From Vallicoccus soli (lineage in GTDB: Bacteria; Actinomycetota; Actinomycetes; Motilibacterales; Motilibacteraceae), in contig NZ_QZEZ01000006.1 in assembly GCF_003594885.1 (NCBI RefSeq), positions 62,001 through 126,000 on the forward strand: a stretch of 64,000 bases of DNA, in the 5' to 3' direction. Numbering within the stretch: position 1 is the stretch's first letter; every line of letters begins with the position of its first letter. Of this stretch, positions 50,157 through 57,539 are shown piece by piece. Under the pieces are notes generated by a model. It was not told where the DNA came from. It ran no database searches and worked only from the letters and a program-made list of their open reading frames with translations. The position numbers and the translations under genes were made by a program.

Positions 50157-51857
50157 TCACAGCGGCAGGCGCAGCACCGCGAGCGCCGCCTCGGCCTGGC
50201 GCAGCAGCGCCGCCCGCGCCGGCGCGTCGGCCCGGGAGCCCTCGACCTGCGCGACGAGGTCCTCGAGCAGGCGGACGGCCTGGGCGCGCCGGCCGTCGTC
50301 CGCCGCGAGCCCGGCCCGCTGCGCCCACGCGTCGAGCCGGACCGCGAGCGGCGCCGCGAGGCGGCCCTCGGCGGCGAGGTCGTCGACGAGGTGCGACAGG
50401 TCCGAGTACCAGGCCGGGTCGGCCGCGACGCCGGCCGGGACGAAGCCGCGCTGCACGGCCCGGGCGGTCGCCGCGGCGGCGCGGTCGACGTACGTGCGCA
50501 CGTCGGGGTAGCGCCGCGCCAGGACACCCTCGGCCAGCGGGACGGAGCTGCCGTCGAGGAAGCAGAAGCCCGGGCCGGTGTTCACGCCGCTGTTGACGCG
50601 CACCGGGGCCACCTGGGCCGCCAGGCGGATGCCGCCCTTGGCCAGGCCGAGGCGGTCGCGCACGACGTCGCCGTCCTCGGTGAGGGCGATGGGCTGCGCC
50701 GTCGGCGGCTGCACCCCGTACGCGACCCACGCCACCGTGCGGTCGTACACGGCGGCCTGCACCTGGTGCTGCGGCACCCGCGACAGCGACGGCAGCTCGC
50801 AGGTCTGCGGCGTGCCCGGGTAGCCGCCGGGCAGCGAGCCGATGTCGCGCAGCCGCAGCGGGCCGTAGTCGGTGATGAGCTTCCAGTCCCCGTGCGAGGC
50901 GCCCGCGACCTCCCAGGTGCGCAGCACGTCGGAGTCGGGCTGGCGCTGCGCGGCGCCGATGAGGTCGATGGCGACGTCGCCCTCGGAGTTGAGCTTGAAC
51001 AGCGGGGTGTCGAGGTCGGTGCGCACCGGACCGCCACCGCCGTGCAGCACCACCGCGTCGAGCACGTCGGCGAGCGGCTGCACGCTGCCGTAGTACGTGT
51101 GCAGGCGCCCGGCGGACTGCGAGTGGCCCGTGGCGATGACGTAGTCGGGGTCGAGCGGGCCCAGCGGGTCGGTGCCCGCGGGGTCGCGCAGGGCCTTCAC
51201 CGCCTGGCTGAAGACGTCGTACGACAGCGAGTCGTCCTCGACCGTCCCGCCGTCGGTGAGGTCGAGCGCGCCGTAGCGCTCCGGGCTCCAGGCGCGCAGG
51301 CCGGTCGCCGAGTGGACGCCCGCGCGCTGCGCCGAGACGCCGACCCAGGTGTACCCCTCGCGCATGAGGTGCTCGTGGGTCTGGAACCAGTCGACCTCCT
51401 GGTCCCACTGGTTGCTCACGTTGAGCCACTCGGCGAGGACCACGCCGTTGGAGGCGGCCGCCGTCGCGGGGCGCCGGACGACGATCCGGGTCGTGTACGG
51501 GTGCCCCGTGCTCGTCACGGTCGCGTCGGTGCGCCCGTCCGCGGCGTAGCGCGTCGCCTCGCCGGAGACGAGGAACTCCTCCTCGACGTAGCCGGCGGCG
51601 CGCAGGTCGACGTCGGTGGCGAGGAAGGGGTAGCCGTGGCGGGGGTCGCCCAGAGGGCTCGTGCGGGCCAGCGGCCCGGTGACGGTGGGGGACGGCACGT
51701 CGTCGCCGGTGGCGAGCGAGGCCCGCTGCGCGGGCGCGGCCGTGCTGGCCGGCGCGGCGGCCTGCGGGGCGGCGGTGGCCGGGGCGGCGAGGACGGCGGT
51801 CGGGACGGCCAGGGCGGCCGCCGCGACGAGCGCGGGGAGGGTGCGGGGACGGACCAT
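50157..51857 (-). CDS. Secreted alpha/beta-hydrolase-domain protein with C-terminal FIMAH domain
   Basis: A 566-residue exported hydrolase. Signal peptide: TLPALVAAAALAVPTAVLAA. Residues about 60-470 belong to the alpha/beta-hydrolase_10 family: VEDDSLSYDVFSQAVKALRD, nucleophile YVIATGHSQSAGRLHTYYGS, VVLHGGGGPVRTDLDTPLFK, WEVAGASHGDWKLITDYGP, and GVQPPTAQPIAL. The last about 85 residues (WYSDLSHLVDDLAAEGRLAA, QAVRLLEDLVAQVEGS) form a helical FIMAH domain as in the protein at 32333. ATG 51857 is chosen over GTG 51863 because GGAG is 5 nt upstream. Probably acts on cell-surface or environmental esters. Confidence 0.86.
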   Translation of the reverse strand: MVRPRTLPALVAAAALAVPTAVLAAPATAAPQAAAPASTAAPAQRASLATGDDVPSPTVTGPLARTSPLGDPRHGYPFLATDVDLRAAGYVEEEFLVSGEATRYAADGRTDATVTSTGHPYTTRIVVRRPATAAASNGVVLAEWLNVSNQWDQEVDWFQTHEHLMREGYTWVGVSAQRAGVHSATGLRAWSPERYGALDLTDGGTVEDDSLSYDVFSQAVKALRDPAGTDPLGPLDPDYVIATGHSQSAGRLHTYYGSVQPLADVLDAVVLHGGGGPVRTDLDTPLFKLNSEGDVAIDLIGAAQRQPDSDVLRTWEVAGASHGDWKLITDYGPLRLRDIGSLPGGYPGTPQTCELPSLSRVPQHQVQAAVYDRTVAWVAYGVQPPTAQPIALTEDGDVVRDRLGLAKGGIRLAAQVAPVRVNSGVNTGPGFCFLDGSSVPLAEGVLARRYPDVRTYVDRAAAATARAVQRGFVPAGVAADPAWYSDLSHLVDDLAAEGRLAAPLAVRLDAWAQRAGLAADDGRRAQAVRLLEDLVAQVEGSRADAPARAALLRQAEAALAVLRLPL

Positions 51858-51905
51858 GGTCACTCCGGGGCGTCGGTGGCGGAGCAGCGGTATCGGACGG
51901 CGGCG

Positions 51906-51934
51906 AACCTAGGGAGCACCTGGAGGGGTGTCAA
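51906..51934 (-). promoter_or_regulatory. Sigma-70-type promoter of the secreted hydrolase
   Basis: On the minus strand, TTGACA (51934-51929), 17-nt spacer, TAGGTT (51911-51906), predicting a start near 51899 and a leader of about 42 nt. It is the best -35 match seen in the window. The -35 box lies within 28 nt of the ROK gene's -10-like TAGCGT, so the two promoters adjoin. Confidence 0.72.
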
Positions 51935-51973
51935 CGGTCCAGGTCTGGCCGAAACAGGGGTAGCGTCGCCCGC

Positions 51974-53128
51974 GTGAGCGACCTCCGCGGCGCGACCGCC
52001 CGCACCGTCGTGGCCCTGCGTGAGCACGGCGCCGCCACCCGCGCCGACCTCGCCCGGCGCACGGGCCTGCCGAAGTCCACCGTCTCCGCCGTCGCGGCCG
52101 CCCTGGTGGCGGCCGGCACGGTCCGCGAGGTCGGCGAGGCCGAGCCCACCGGGCCCGGCGGGCGCGGGCGGCCCGGCACGCTCCTCGCCCTGGACCCCGG
52201 GCGCGGCGAGGTCGTCGGCGTGGAGTTCGGCTGGGCGCACGTGCGGGCGCGGGTCCTCGACGGGGGGCACGGGCGGGGTCCGGGGGCGGCCCGCCGGATG
52301 CCGGTGGCGTACGGGGCGCGGGACGGCCTCGAGGCGGCCGCCGGCCTGGTGCGCGACCTGGGCGAGCGCGCGGGGGCCGCCCCGCTGCTCGGCGTCGGGC
52401 TGGCGCTGCCGCTGGGCCTCGGCCCCGCCGGCGCCCCCTCCGAGCCGCTCACCGGCGGACCGCGCGGCATGCGCCCGGGCTGGGAGGCCCTGGACGTCCC
52501 CGCCGTGCTGTCCGCCGAGCTCGGCGTGCCGGTGCACGCGGACAACGACGCGAACTGCGCGGCGCGCGCGGAGCTGCTGTGGGGCGTCGCGCGGCCGTAC
52601 GACGACCTCGTCCTGCTCAAGCTGCACGCCGGTGTCGGCGGGGCGGTCGTGCTCGAGCGGCGCGTGCGCACCGGCCGGGCGGGGGGAGCGGGCGAGCTGG
52701 GCCACGTCCCGGTGGACCCGCGCGGGCCGCTGTGCCGCTGCGGCGGCCGGGGCTGCCTCGAGGTCTACGCCGGCGTGCCCGCGGTGCTGCGCGCGCTCGC
52801 GGCCTGGGCGGACGGGCCCCTCGCCCCGCACGAGGTGCTCGCCGCGGCCGCCGCCGGCGACCCGGCCTGCCGGCGGGCCCTGCGCGACGCGGGCGAGGCC
52901 GCCGGGCAGGTCGCGGCGGGGCTGTGCAACGCGCTGAGCCCGCAGGCGGTGGTGCTCACCGGGGCCCTCGCCGGCGCCGGGGAGCTGCTCGCCGGCGCGG
53001 TGCGCGAGGCGGTCGCGCGCACCGCGCTGCCGGTGAACGCCGACGTCGCCGTCCTCGTCGGTGCCCTGGGCCCGGACGCGGGCCCGCTGGGGGCGGCGGC
53101 GGCCGCCCTCGCCGCCCTGCCCGCCTGA
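51974..53128 (+). CDS. ROK family transcriptional regulator
   Basis: A 384-residue ROK repressor: MSDLRGATARTVVALREHGA, ATRADLARRTGLPKSTVSAV as the HTH, GVEFGWAHVRARVLDGGHGR, VHADNDANCAARAELLWGVA, and the zinc motif CRCGGRGCLEVYAGVP after GHVPVDPRGPL. It lacks most catalytic kinase residues apart from the ROK core. TAGCGT lies 7 nt before GTG 51974, suggesting a leaderless mRNA. Its divergent partner is the secreted hydrolase, a plausible target. Six copies of a 19-bp repeat follow its stop. Confidence 0.9.
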   Translation: MSDLRGATARTVVALREHGAATRADLARRTGLPKSTVSAVAAALVAAGTVREVGEAEPTGPGGRGRPGTLLALDPGRGEVVGVEFGWAHVRARVLDGGHGRGPGAARRMPVAYGARDGLEAAAGLVRDLGERAGAAPLLGVGLALPLGLGPAGAPSEPLTGGPRGMRPGWEALDVPAVLSAELGVPVHADNDANCAARAELLWGVARPYDDLVLLKLHAGVGGAVVLERRVRTGRAGGAGELGHVPVDPRGPLCRCGGRGCLEVYAGVPAVLRALAAWADGPLAPHEVLAAAAAGDPACRRALRDAGEAAGQVAAGLCNALSPQAVVLTGALAGAGELLAGAVREAVARTALPVNADVAVLVGALGPDAGPLGAAAAALAALPA

Positions 53129-53139
53129 CGCCCCGGCGC

Positions 53140-53252
53140 GCCGCCGGGCCGGTCAGGAGCCGCCGGGCCGGCCAGGTGCCGCCGGGCCGGTCAGGTGCCG
53201 CCGGGCCGGTCAGGTGCCGCCGGGCCGGTCAGGTGCCGCCGGTGCGGTCAGG
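53140..53252. repeat. 19-bp tandem repeat, six copies, overlapping the MarR stop
   Basis: Six direct copies of the consensus GCCGCCGGGCCGGTCAGGT start at 53140, 53159, 53178, 53197, 53216 and 53235 (last one diverged and 18 nt). Each carries TCA (or CCA in one), and the TCA in the last copy is the stop codon (TGA) of the minus-strand MarR gene. Confidence 0.9.
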
Positions 53253-53769
53253 ACGCCAGGTCGTGGGGCCGCGGCGGGACGCCCGCCTGCGCGTCGAGGT
53301 CGACGCCGTGGGCGGCGACCACCCGCTCGGCCAGCTCGCCGAGCAGCCGGGCCTCCTCGCGGGACAGCGGGTCGAACAGCGCGCGCCGCACCTGCTCGAC
53401 GTGCCCCGGTGCGGCCGCGCGCAGGGCCGCGGCGCCGTCGTCGGTCAGCACCGCGAGGTTCCCGCGCCGGTCCGACGCGCACCGCTCGCGGCGGACCCAG
53501 CCGGCGGCCTCGAGCCGGGCGACCGCGTGCGAGAGGCGGCTCTGGGACTGCTGCACGGCCGCGGCGAGGTCGCTCATCCGGGCCGCGCGGCCCGGCTCGT
53601 GGGAGAGCCGGGCGAGGATGGCGTAGTACGCGTGCGGCATGCCCGCGTCCTGCTGCAGCTGGCGCTCCAGCGCCTCCCCGACGAGCTGCTGCATGGCGAG
53701 CCAGGCGCGCCAGGTGCGCTGCTCCTCGGCGTCGAGCCAGCGCGGCTCGGGCGCGGCGGGATCGGCCAC
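53248..53769 (-). CDS. MarR family transcriptional regulator
   Basis: A 173-residue winged-helix regulator: WRAWLAMQQLVGEALERQLQ, AGMPHAYYAILARLSHEPGR, ARMSDLAAAVQQSQSRLSHA, VARLEAAGWVRRERCASDRR and GNLAVLTDDGAAALRAAAPG. GTG 53769 precedes PAAPEPRWLDAEEQRTW at the normal position. It is alone between the repeat and a promoter region. No obvious target is adjacent. The 3' end sits inside the 19-bp repeat tract. Confidence 0.9.
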   Translation of the reverse strand: MADPAAPEPRWLDAEEQRTWRAWLAMQQLVGEALERQLQQDAGMPHAYYAILARLSHEPGRAARMSDLAAAVQQSQSRLSHAVARLEAAGWVRRERCASDRRGNLAVLTDDGAAALRAAAPGHVEQVRRALFDPLSREEARLLGELAERVVAAHGVDLDAQAGVPPRPHDLAS

Positions 53770-53864
53770 GCCGCGCAGCCTACGCCGGGCCGGCGCCCGG
53801 CCCGGTCGCCGTCGGGCCGCCCGCTCGCTCCCGACCGCCGCCGGGTGCCGCACGGGCCGCCGGG

Positions 53865-54395
53865 TCAGGCTCCGTCGGTGGGCCCGTCCACCCGGACGTC
53901 CACCACGGCGACGTCGACCGCGCCGACCGGCACCGAGGCGCCGGCCCGCAGGTCGCGGCGCACGGCCCTGCGCACGGCCTCCGCGAGCTCGGTGATGGTC
54001 GCGCCGCGCTCGACCGTGACGTCGAGGTGCACGCGCACCAGCCCCCCGGGGCCCTGCTCCGCGTCCACGTGCGCGCGGCCGACCACGAGCGCGACGCCCG
54101 GCACCCGCTCGGCCGCGGCGCGGGCGAGGCGCTCGACGACGCGCAGCGCGACGCGGTCCTCGCCGCGCCCGCCGTCGCCGACCACCACCGAGCCGCCGGT
54201 GCCCGCCGCGTCGCGCACGCGCCGCATGACCGTCGGGCGCAGCGACGCCGGCGCCCGCACGGGCTCGCGGACGAGCTCCAGCACCGGCGCCGGCAGCGGT
54301 GGCACCTCCTGCTCGGGCGCTCCGGCCGGGGCGCCGTCGGCGCCGCGGTCGGGTCCGGGGTGCTCTCCGGAGCGTGCGGGACGTCCCCCGTCCAT
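53865..54395 (-). CDS. Asp23/Gls24-like envelope stress protein
   Basis: A 176-residue protein with a Pro/Ala-rich N-terminal half and an Asp23/Gls24-like C-terminal half: RVVERLARAAAERVPGVALV, VRVHLDVTVERGATITELAE, VRRAVRRDLRAGASVPVGAV, DVAVVDVRVDG. ATG 54395 has GGAGGTGA 8 nt upstream; a GTG at 54404 overlapping the sigma stop by GTGA is possible. It is the second gene of the leftward ECF sigma operon and belongs to the divergent cluster with AmaP. Confidence 0.8.
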   Translation of the reverse strand: MDGGRPARSGEHPGPDRGADGAPAGAPEQEVPPLPAPVLELVREPVRAPASLRPTVMRRVRDAAGTGGSVVVGDGGRGEDRVALRVVERLARAAAERVPGVALVVGRAHVDAEQGPGGLVRVHLDVTVERGATITELAEAVRRAVRRDLRAGASVPVGAVDVAVVDVRVDGPTDGA

Positions 54396-54400
54396 GCCGC

Positions 54401-54931
54401 TCACCTCCAGTCCTCGAGACGGCGGGCCAGGCTGCGCCGGGCCCGGTGGACGCGGACCTTGGCCGCACCCTCGGTGATGCCCAGGATGCGGGCCACCTCG
54501 GCGAGGGGGAAGTCCGCGAAGTAGTGCAGCGCCAGCGCCGAGCGCTGCTCGAAGGGCAGCTCGGCGACGGCGCGGACCGCCGCCTCGCGCCGGGCGGAGG
54601 CCAGGGCCCCCCGCTCCGCCGCCTCGACCTGCGGCAGCAGCTCGTGCGGGGGCAGCGGCTCCGTGGGCCGCCGGTCGCGGCGGGCGTTGGAGGCCCGGTT
54701 CACGACGATGCGGTGCAGCCACGTGGTGAAGGCGGCCTCGCCGCGCCAGGTCCGCAGCGCCCCCCAGGCCTGCACGAAGGCGTCCTGGACGACGTCCTGC
54801 GCGTCGTGGGGGTCGCCGGTGAGGCGCAGCGCGAGGCGGTACGCCCGGTCCTGGTGCCTGCGCACCAGCTCGTCGAACGCGTCGAGGCTGCCCTCCCGGG
54901 CGGCCGCGACGAGGTGCGCGTCGTCGGTCAC
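54401..54931 (-). CDS. ECF RNA polymerase sigma factor
   Basis: A 176-residue ECF sigma factor. Region 2: GSLDAFDELVRRHQDRAYRL, DAQDVVQDAFVQAWGALRTW and FTTWLHRIVVNRASNARRDR. Region 4: VAELPFEQRSALALHYFADF, PLAEVARILGITEGAAKVRV. GTG 54931. It is divergent (106 nt) from the Asp23/Gls24 operon and co-directional with another Asp23-like gene downstream, so it very probably controls this cluster. No classical anti-sigma gene is adjacent. Confidence 0.9.
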   Translation of the reverse strand: MTDDAHLVAAAREGSLDAFDELVRRHQDRAYRLALRLTGDPHDAQDVVQDAFVQAWGALRTWRGEAAFTTWLHRIVVNRASNARRDRRPTEPLPPHELLPQVEAAERGALASARREAAVRAVAELPFEQRSALALHYFADFPLAEVARILGITEGAAKVRVHRARRSLARRLEDWR

Positions 54932-55037
54932 GCCGGGGTCCTTCCCCGAAGAGTTGTGCGCGACCCGTAACCTCCGCGACTCCTGTCGTGTCCAACCGTC
55001 CGTACCGATCCGGACGACCCGAGACAGGAGGTCCCCG

Positions 55038-55508
55038 ATGACCACGACCACGACCGGCACCAGCACCACCGCCAGCACGACGACCAGGGACGTCGCCCGC
55101 GCCGGCGGCTCCGCGCTGGAGTCGAGCAAGGGCCGCACCGCCATCGCCGACGGCGTCGTGCAGAAGGTGGCGGGCATCGCCGCCCGCGAGGTGAGCGGCG
55201 TGCACGCCCTCGGCGGCGGCGCCGCGCGCACCTTCGGCGCGATCCGCGAGCGCATCCCCGGCTCGTCCCAGGCCGTCGGCCAGGGCGTGTCCGTGGAGGT
55301 CGGCGAGCGCCAGGCGGCGATCGACCTCGAGGTCGTCGTCGAGTACGGCGTCAGCATCTCCGACCTCGCCGCGGCGGTGCGCAAGAACGTCATCGGCTCG
55401 GTGGAGGGCATGACCGGCCTCGAGGTGACCGAGGTCAACGTCAACGTCAACGACATCCACCTGCCGGACGACGACGACGAGGACGCCGAGCCGTCCCGCG
55501 TGGTCTGA
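55038..55508 (+). CDS. Asp23/Gls24 family envelope stress response protein
   Basis: A 156-residue Asp23/Gls24 protein: a Thr-rich N-terminal tail (TTTTTGTSTTASTTTRDVA), then GRTAIADGVVQKVAGIAARE, VSGVHALGGGAARTFGAIRE, AIDLEVVVEYGVSISDLAAA and the diagnostic end GLEVTEVNVNVNDIHLPDDD. Family members polymerise at the membrane through AmaP. AGGAGG precedes the ATG by 8 nt. It leads the rightward operon, 106 nt from the divergent sigma gene. Confidence 0.93.
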   Translation: MTTTTTGTSTTASTTTRDVARAGGSALESSKGRTAIADGVVQKVAGIAAREVSGVHALGGGAARTFGAIRERIPGSSQAVGQGVSVEVGERQAAIDLEVVVEYGVSISDLAAAVRKNVIGSVEGMTGLEVTEVNVNVNDIHLPDDDDEDAEPSRVV

Positions 55509-55510
55509 GC

Positions 55511-55879
55511 GTGGACGGCGTGCAGCCCGTGCGGCCCGCGCGGCAGGAGCGGTCCGCGGCGTCCGGCCCGGACGTGCGGGCGGTGGCGGCGGCGGTGGTC
55601 GCCGCACCGGGCGTCGCCGCCCTCGGCGGCGGCGGCACGGCCGCGCTGGTCGCCACCCACCTCCCGGGCGAGCGGGTGCGCGGCGTCCGGGTCGGCCCGG
55701 ACGGCGGGCTGCAGGTGGCCGTGGTGCTCCGGTACGGCGACCCGGTGCCGTCGCTCGTCGACGGTGTCCGCGCCGCCGCGGCGTCCGCCGCGCCGGGCCG
55801 GGCGGTGGACGTCCTCGTCGCGGACGTCCTGCTGCCCGGCGAGGAGCCGCCCGCGCTGCCCGCCGGCGCCGGGGCCTGA
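55511..55879 (+). CDS. Asp23-like short protein of the envelope stress cluster
   Basis: A 122-residue protein opening at GTG 55511, 2 nt after the Asp23 stop. VRAVAAAVVAAPGVAALGGG, RVRGVRVGPDGGLQVAVVLR and GRAVDVLVADVLLP follow the beta-alpha-beta layout of Asp23/Gls24 domains (first helix, VxxAVxxxPGV), but shorter and diverged. Such Gls24-like partners are common in the actinobacterial cluster. The next gene starts 1 nt after its stop. Confidence 0.75.
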   Translation: MDGVQPVRPARQERSAASGPDVRAVAAAVVAAPGVAALGGGGTAALVATHLPGERVRGVRVGPDGGLQVAVVLRYGDPVPSLVDGVRAAAASAAPGRAVDVLVADVLLPGEEPPALPAGAGA

Positions 55880-56251
55880 GTGCCCCGGCGCCCGCCGGGC
55901 GGGGACGCCGCGGGCCGCCCGGAGCAGCCCCCGTCCGGGGACCGTGCGGCCCGCGCCGCGCGCCGCGCGTGGCTGCGGGCCCACCACCCCGACGCGGGCG
56001 GCGACCCCGCCGCCTTCACCGAGGGCCTGCGCCGCGCCGACTGGCGGGACCGGGGCGGCCCCGGGAGCCCCGGGAGCCCCGGGAGCCCCGGGGACCCGGC
56101 CGGCCGGGCGGGCGCCGGGCCCGAGGTGGTGTTCGTCCGCCGCCGCGGCGCCCTGCGCCGCGCGGGCTACCTGCTGCCGGCCCTCGTCCGGCGCCTGCTG
56201 CCGCAGCGCCCCCCGCCCCGCCCACCCCGCCGACCCCGCCGACCCGTCTGA
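55880..56251 (+). CDS. Small HPD-motif (J-domain-like) protein of the envelope stress cluster
   Basis: A 123-residue basic protein from GTG 55880. AARRAWLRAHHPDAGGDPAA (about residues 24-43) carries the HPDxGGDP motif of J-domains, but the rest of a J-domain is missing. A GSPGSPGSPG linker, encoded by three 9-bp repeats, leads to EVVFVRRRGALRRAGYLLPA and a very Pro/Arg-rich tail. Similar proteins recur beside Asp23/Gls24 genes in actinobacteria. The role is unknown; co-chaperone activity is a guess. Confidence 0.7.
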   Translation: MPRRPPGGDAAGRPEQPPSGDRAARAARRAWLRAHHPDAGGDPAAFTEGLRRADWRDRGGPGSPGSPGSPGDPAGRAGAGPEVVFVRRRGALRRAGYLLPALVRRLLPQRPPPRPPRRPRRPV

Positions 56252-56311
56252 CCCCGCCGACCCCGCCGACCCGGCTGGTCCCGACCGTCCCCCCACACCC
56301 TGGAGGCCCCC

Positions 56312-56503
56312 GTGCCCGCCCCCCTGACCCTCGCCGGTCTCGCGACCGGCCTCGTCCTCGGCCTGGCCTGGGCCGTCGACGGCTTCAGCGGCCTGTTCGT
56401 CACCGCCGTCCTCGGCGCCCTCGGCGTCGTCGCGGGCAAGGTGCTCGCCGGGCAGCTGGACCTGACCCCGTACCTCGGCGGCGCCGGCCGCCCCCGGCGG
56501 TGA
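56312..56503 (+). CDS. DUF2273 small integral membrane protein
   Basis: A 63-residue protein with two TM helices: LTLAGLATGLVLGLAWAVDG and GLFVTAVLGALGVVAGKVLA, followed by GQLDLTPYLGG, the DUF2273 signature. It is a standard component of Asp23/Gls24-AmaP operons. GTG 56312 with CTGGAGGC upstream. Its stop overlaps the next Asp23 gene by GTGA. Confidence 0.88.
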   Translation: MPAPLTLAGLATGLVLGLAWAVDGFSGLFVTAVLGALGVVAGKVLAGQLDLTPYLGGAGRPRR

Positions 56504-56943
56504 CCGCCGCGGCGCCGGCCCGCGCCACCTGGGCCGGCCCCGTCCCGCCGCCTCCCGCGCAGCCCCTGCCGACGCCGCCCGCCGAGCGCGGGCGGCTCAC
56601 CGTCGCCCCGCGCGTGGTCGAGCGGGTCGCCGCCGCCGCGGCGGCCCGCGTGCCGGGGGCCGGCGGGGTCCGCCACGGCGTCCTCGGCGCGCTGGGCGGG
56701 CTCGGCGGCGACGCGGCCGACCCCCGTACCGCCGACGTCGGCGCGCGGGTCGACGGCGACGTCGCCGTGGTCTCGCTGGCGCTGTCCGTGCGCTGGCCCG
56801 AGGACGTGCGCCGCGTCGTCGCCGCCGTCCGCGAGGCCGTGCGCACCGAGGTGGCGCGCACCTGCGCGGTGCGCGTGCTCCGCGTCGACGTCGAGGTGCT
56901 CCGCCTCGACGCGTCCGTCCCCGACCGACCGAGGGTGAGGTGA
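56500..56943 (+). CDS. Asp23/Gls24 family envelope stress response protein
   Basis: A 147-residue protein: Pro-rich tail, then RLTVAPRVVERVAAAAAARV, PGAGGVRHGVLGALGG, ARVDGDVAVVSLALSVRWPE, DVRRVVAAVREAVRTEVART and VRVLRVDVEVLRLDAS. The Asp23 strand-helix-strand layout is intact. GTG 56500 overlaps the DUF2273 stop and its own stop overlaps the DUF6286 gene (both GTGA). Confidence 0.86.
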   Translation: MTAAAPARATWAGPVPPPPAQPLPTPPAERGRLTVAPRVVERVAAAAAARVPGAGGVRHGVLGALGGLGGDAADPRTADVGARVDGDVAVVSLALSVRWPEDVRRVVAAVREAVRTEVARTCAVRVLRVDVEVLRLDASVPDRPRVR

Positions 56944-57539
56944 TCCCCGTGGCCACGTCCCGCCGCAGCGGGTCGCGCCCGGCGGCGGTGCCGCCGCGCG
57001 CGCTGCCCAGCGCTCTGTCGCTCGTCGTGTCCCTGCTGCTCCTCGGCGCCGCCGCCGTCGGCCTCGTGGAGGCCGTCGCGGGGGCGACCGGGCGCCCGTA
57101 CGTCCTCCTGGACGGCCCGGCCGTCGCCGGGGCGCTGTCCGTCGCCTCCTGGCAGGACGCGCCCGTGGTCGCCGCCGCGGTGGGCGCGGCGCTGCTCGGG
57201 CTGCTACTGCTCGTCGCGCTCCTGCGCCGCGGGCGTCCCCGCGCCGTCCTGCTGCCCGCGCCCGGCGGGGGGACCTCCGACGACCGGGGCGTGCAGGTCG
57301 CGGCGTCGCGCCGCAGCGTCGAGCGCTCGCTGGCCGCCGCGGCCCGCGGCGCGGACGGCGTCCTCGGCGCGAGCGCGCGGGCCGGCCGGCGCCGGGTCGT
57401 CGTCAGGGCGGAGGTGGGCCTGCACGACGCCGCCGCGCTGCGCCCCCGCGTGGAGGACGCGGTGCGCGCCCGGCTGGACGACCTGGGGCTCGACGGGCGG
57501 CTGCGCCCGCGGGTGCGGGTCGAGGGCGGTGCCCGGTGA
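56940..57539 (+). CDS. DUF6286 membrane protein of the envelope stress cluster
   Basis: A 199-residue protein: basic N-terminus, TM helix ALSLVVSLLLLGAAAVGLVE, an extracytoplasmic loop with GRPYVLLDGPAVAGALSVAS, TM helix APVVAAAVGAALLGLLLLVA, and a cytosolic domain (VAASRRSVERSLAAAARGAD, RRRVVVRAEVGLHDAAALRP). The arrangement matches DUF6286 proteins. GTGA overlaps link it to both neighbours. Confidence 0.84.
   Translation: MIPVATSRRSGSRPAAVPPRALPSALSLVVSLLLLGAAAVGLVEAVAGATGRPYVLLDGPAVAGALSVASWQDAPVVAAAVGAALLGLLLLVALLRRGRPRAVLLPAPGGGTSDDRGVQVAASRRSVERSLAAAARGADGVLGASARAGRRRVVVRAEVGLHDAAALRPRVEDAVRARLDDLGLDGRLRPRVRVEGGAR

Noticed and set aside
54932-55037. ECF-type promoter (GTAAC...CGTG) between the sigma gene and Asp23
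   Set aside because: A GTAAC and a CGTG are present about 15 nt apart, but the match is short and spacing is not secure; not listed as a feature.
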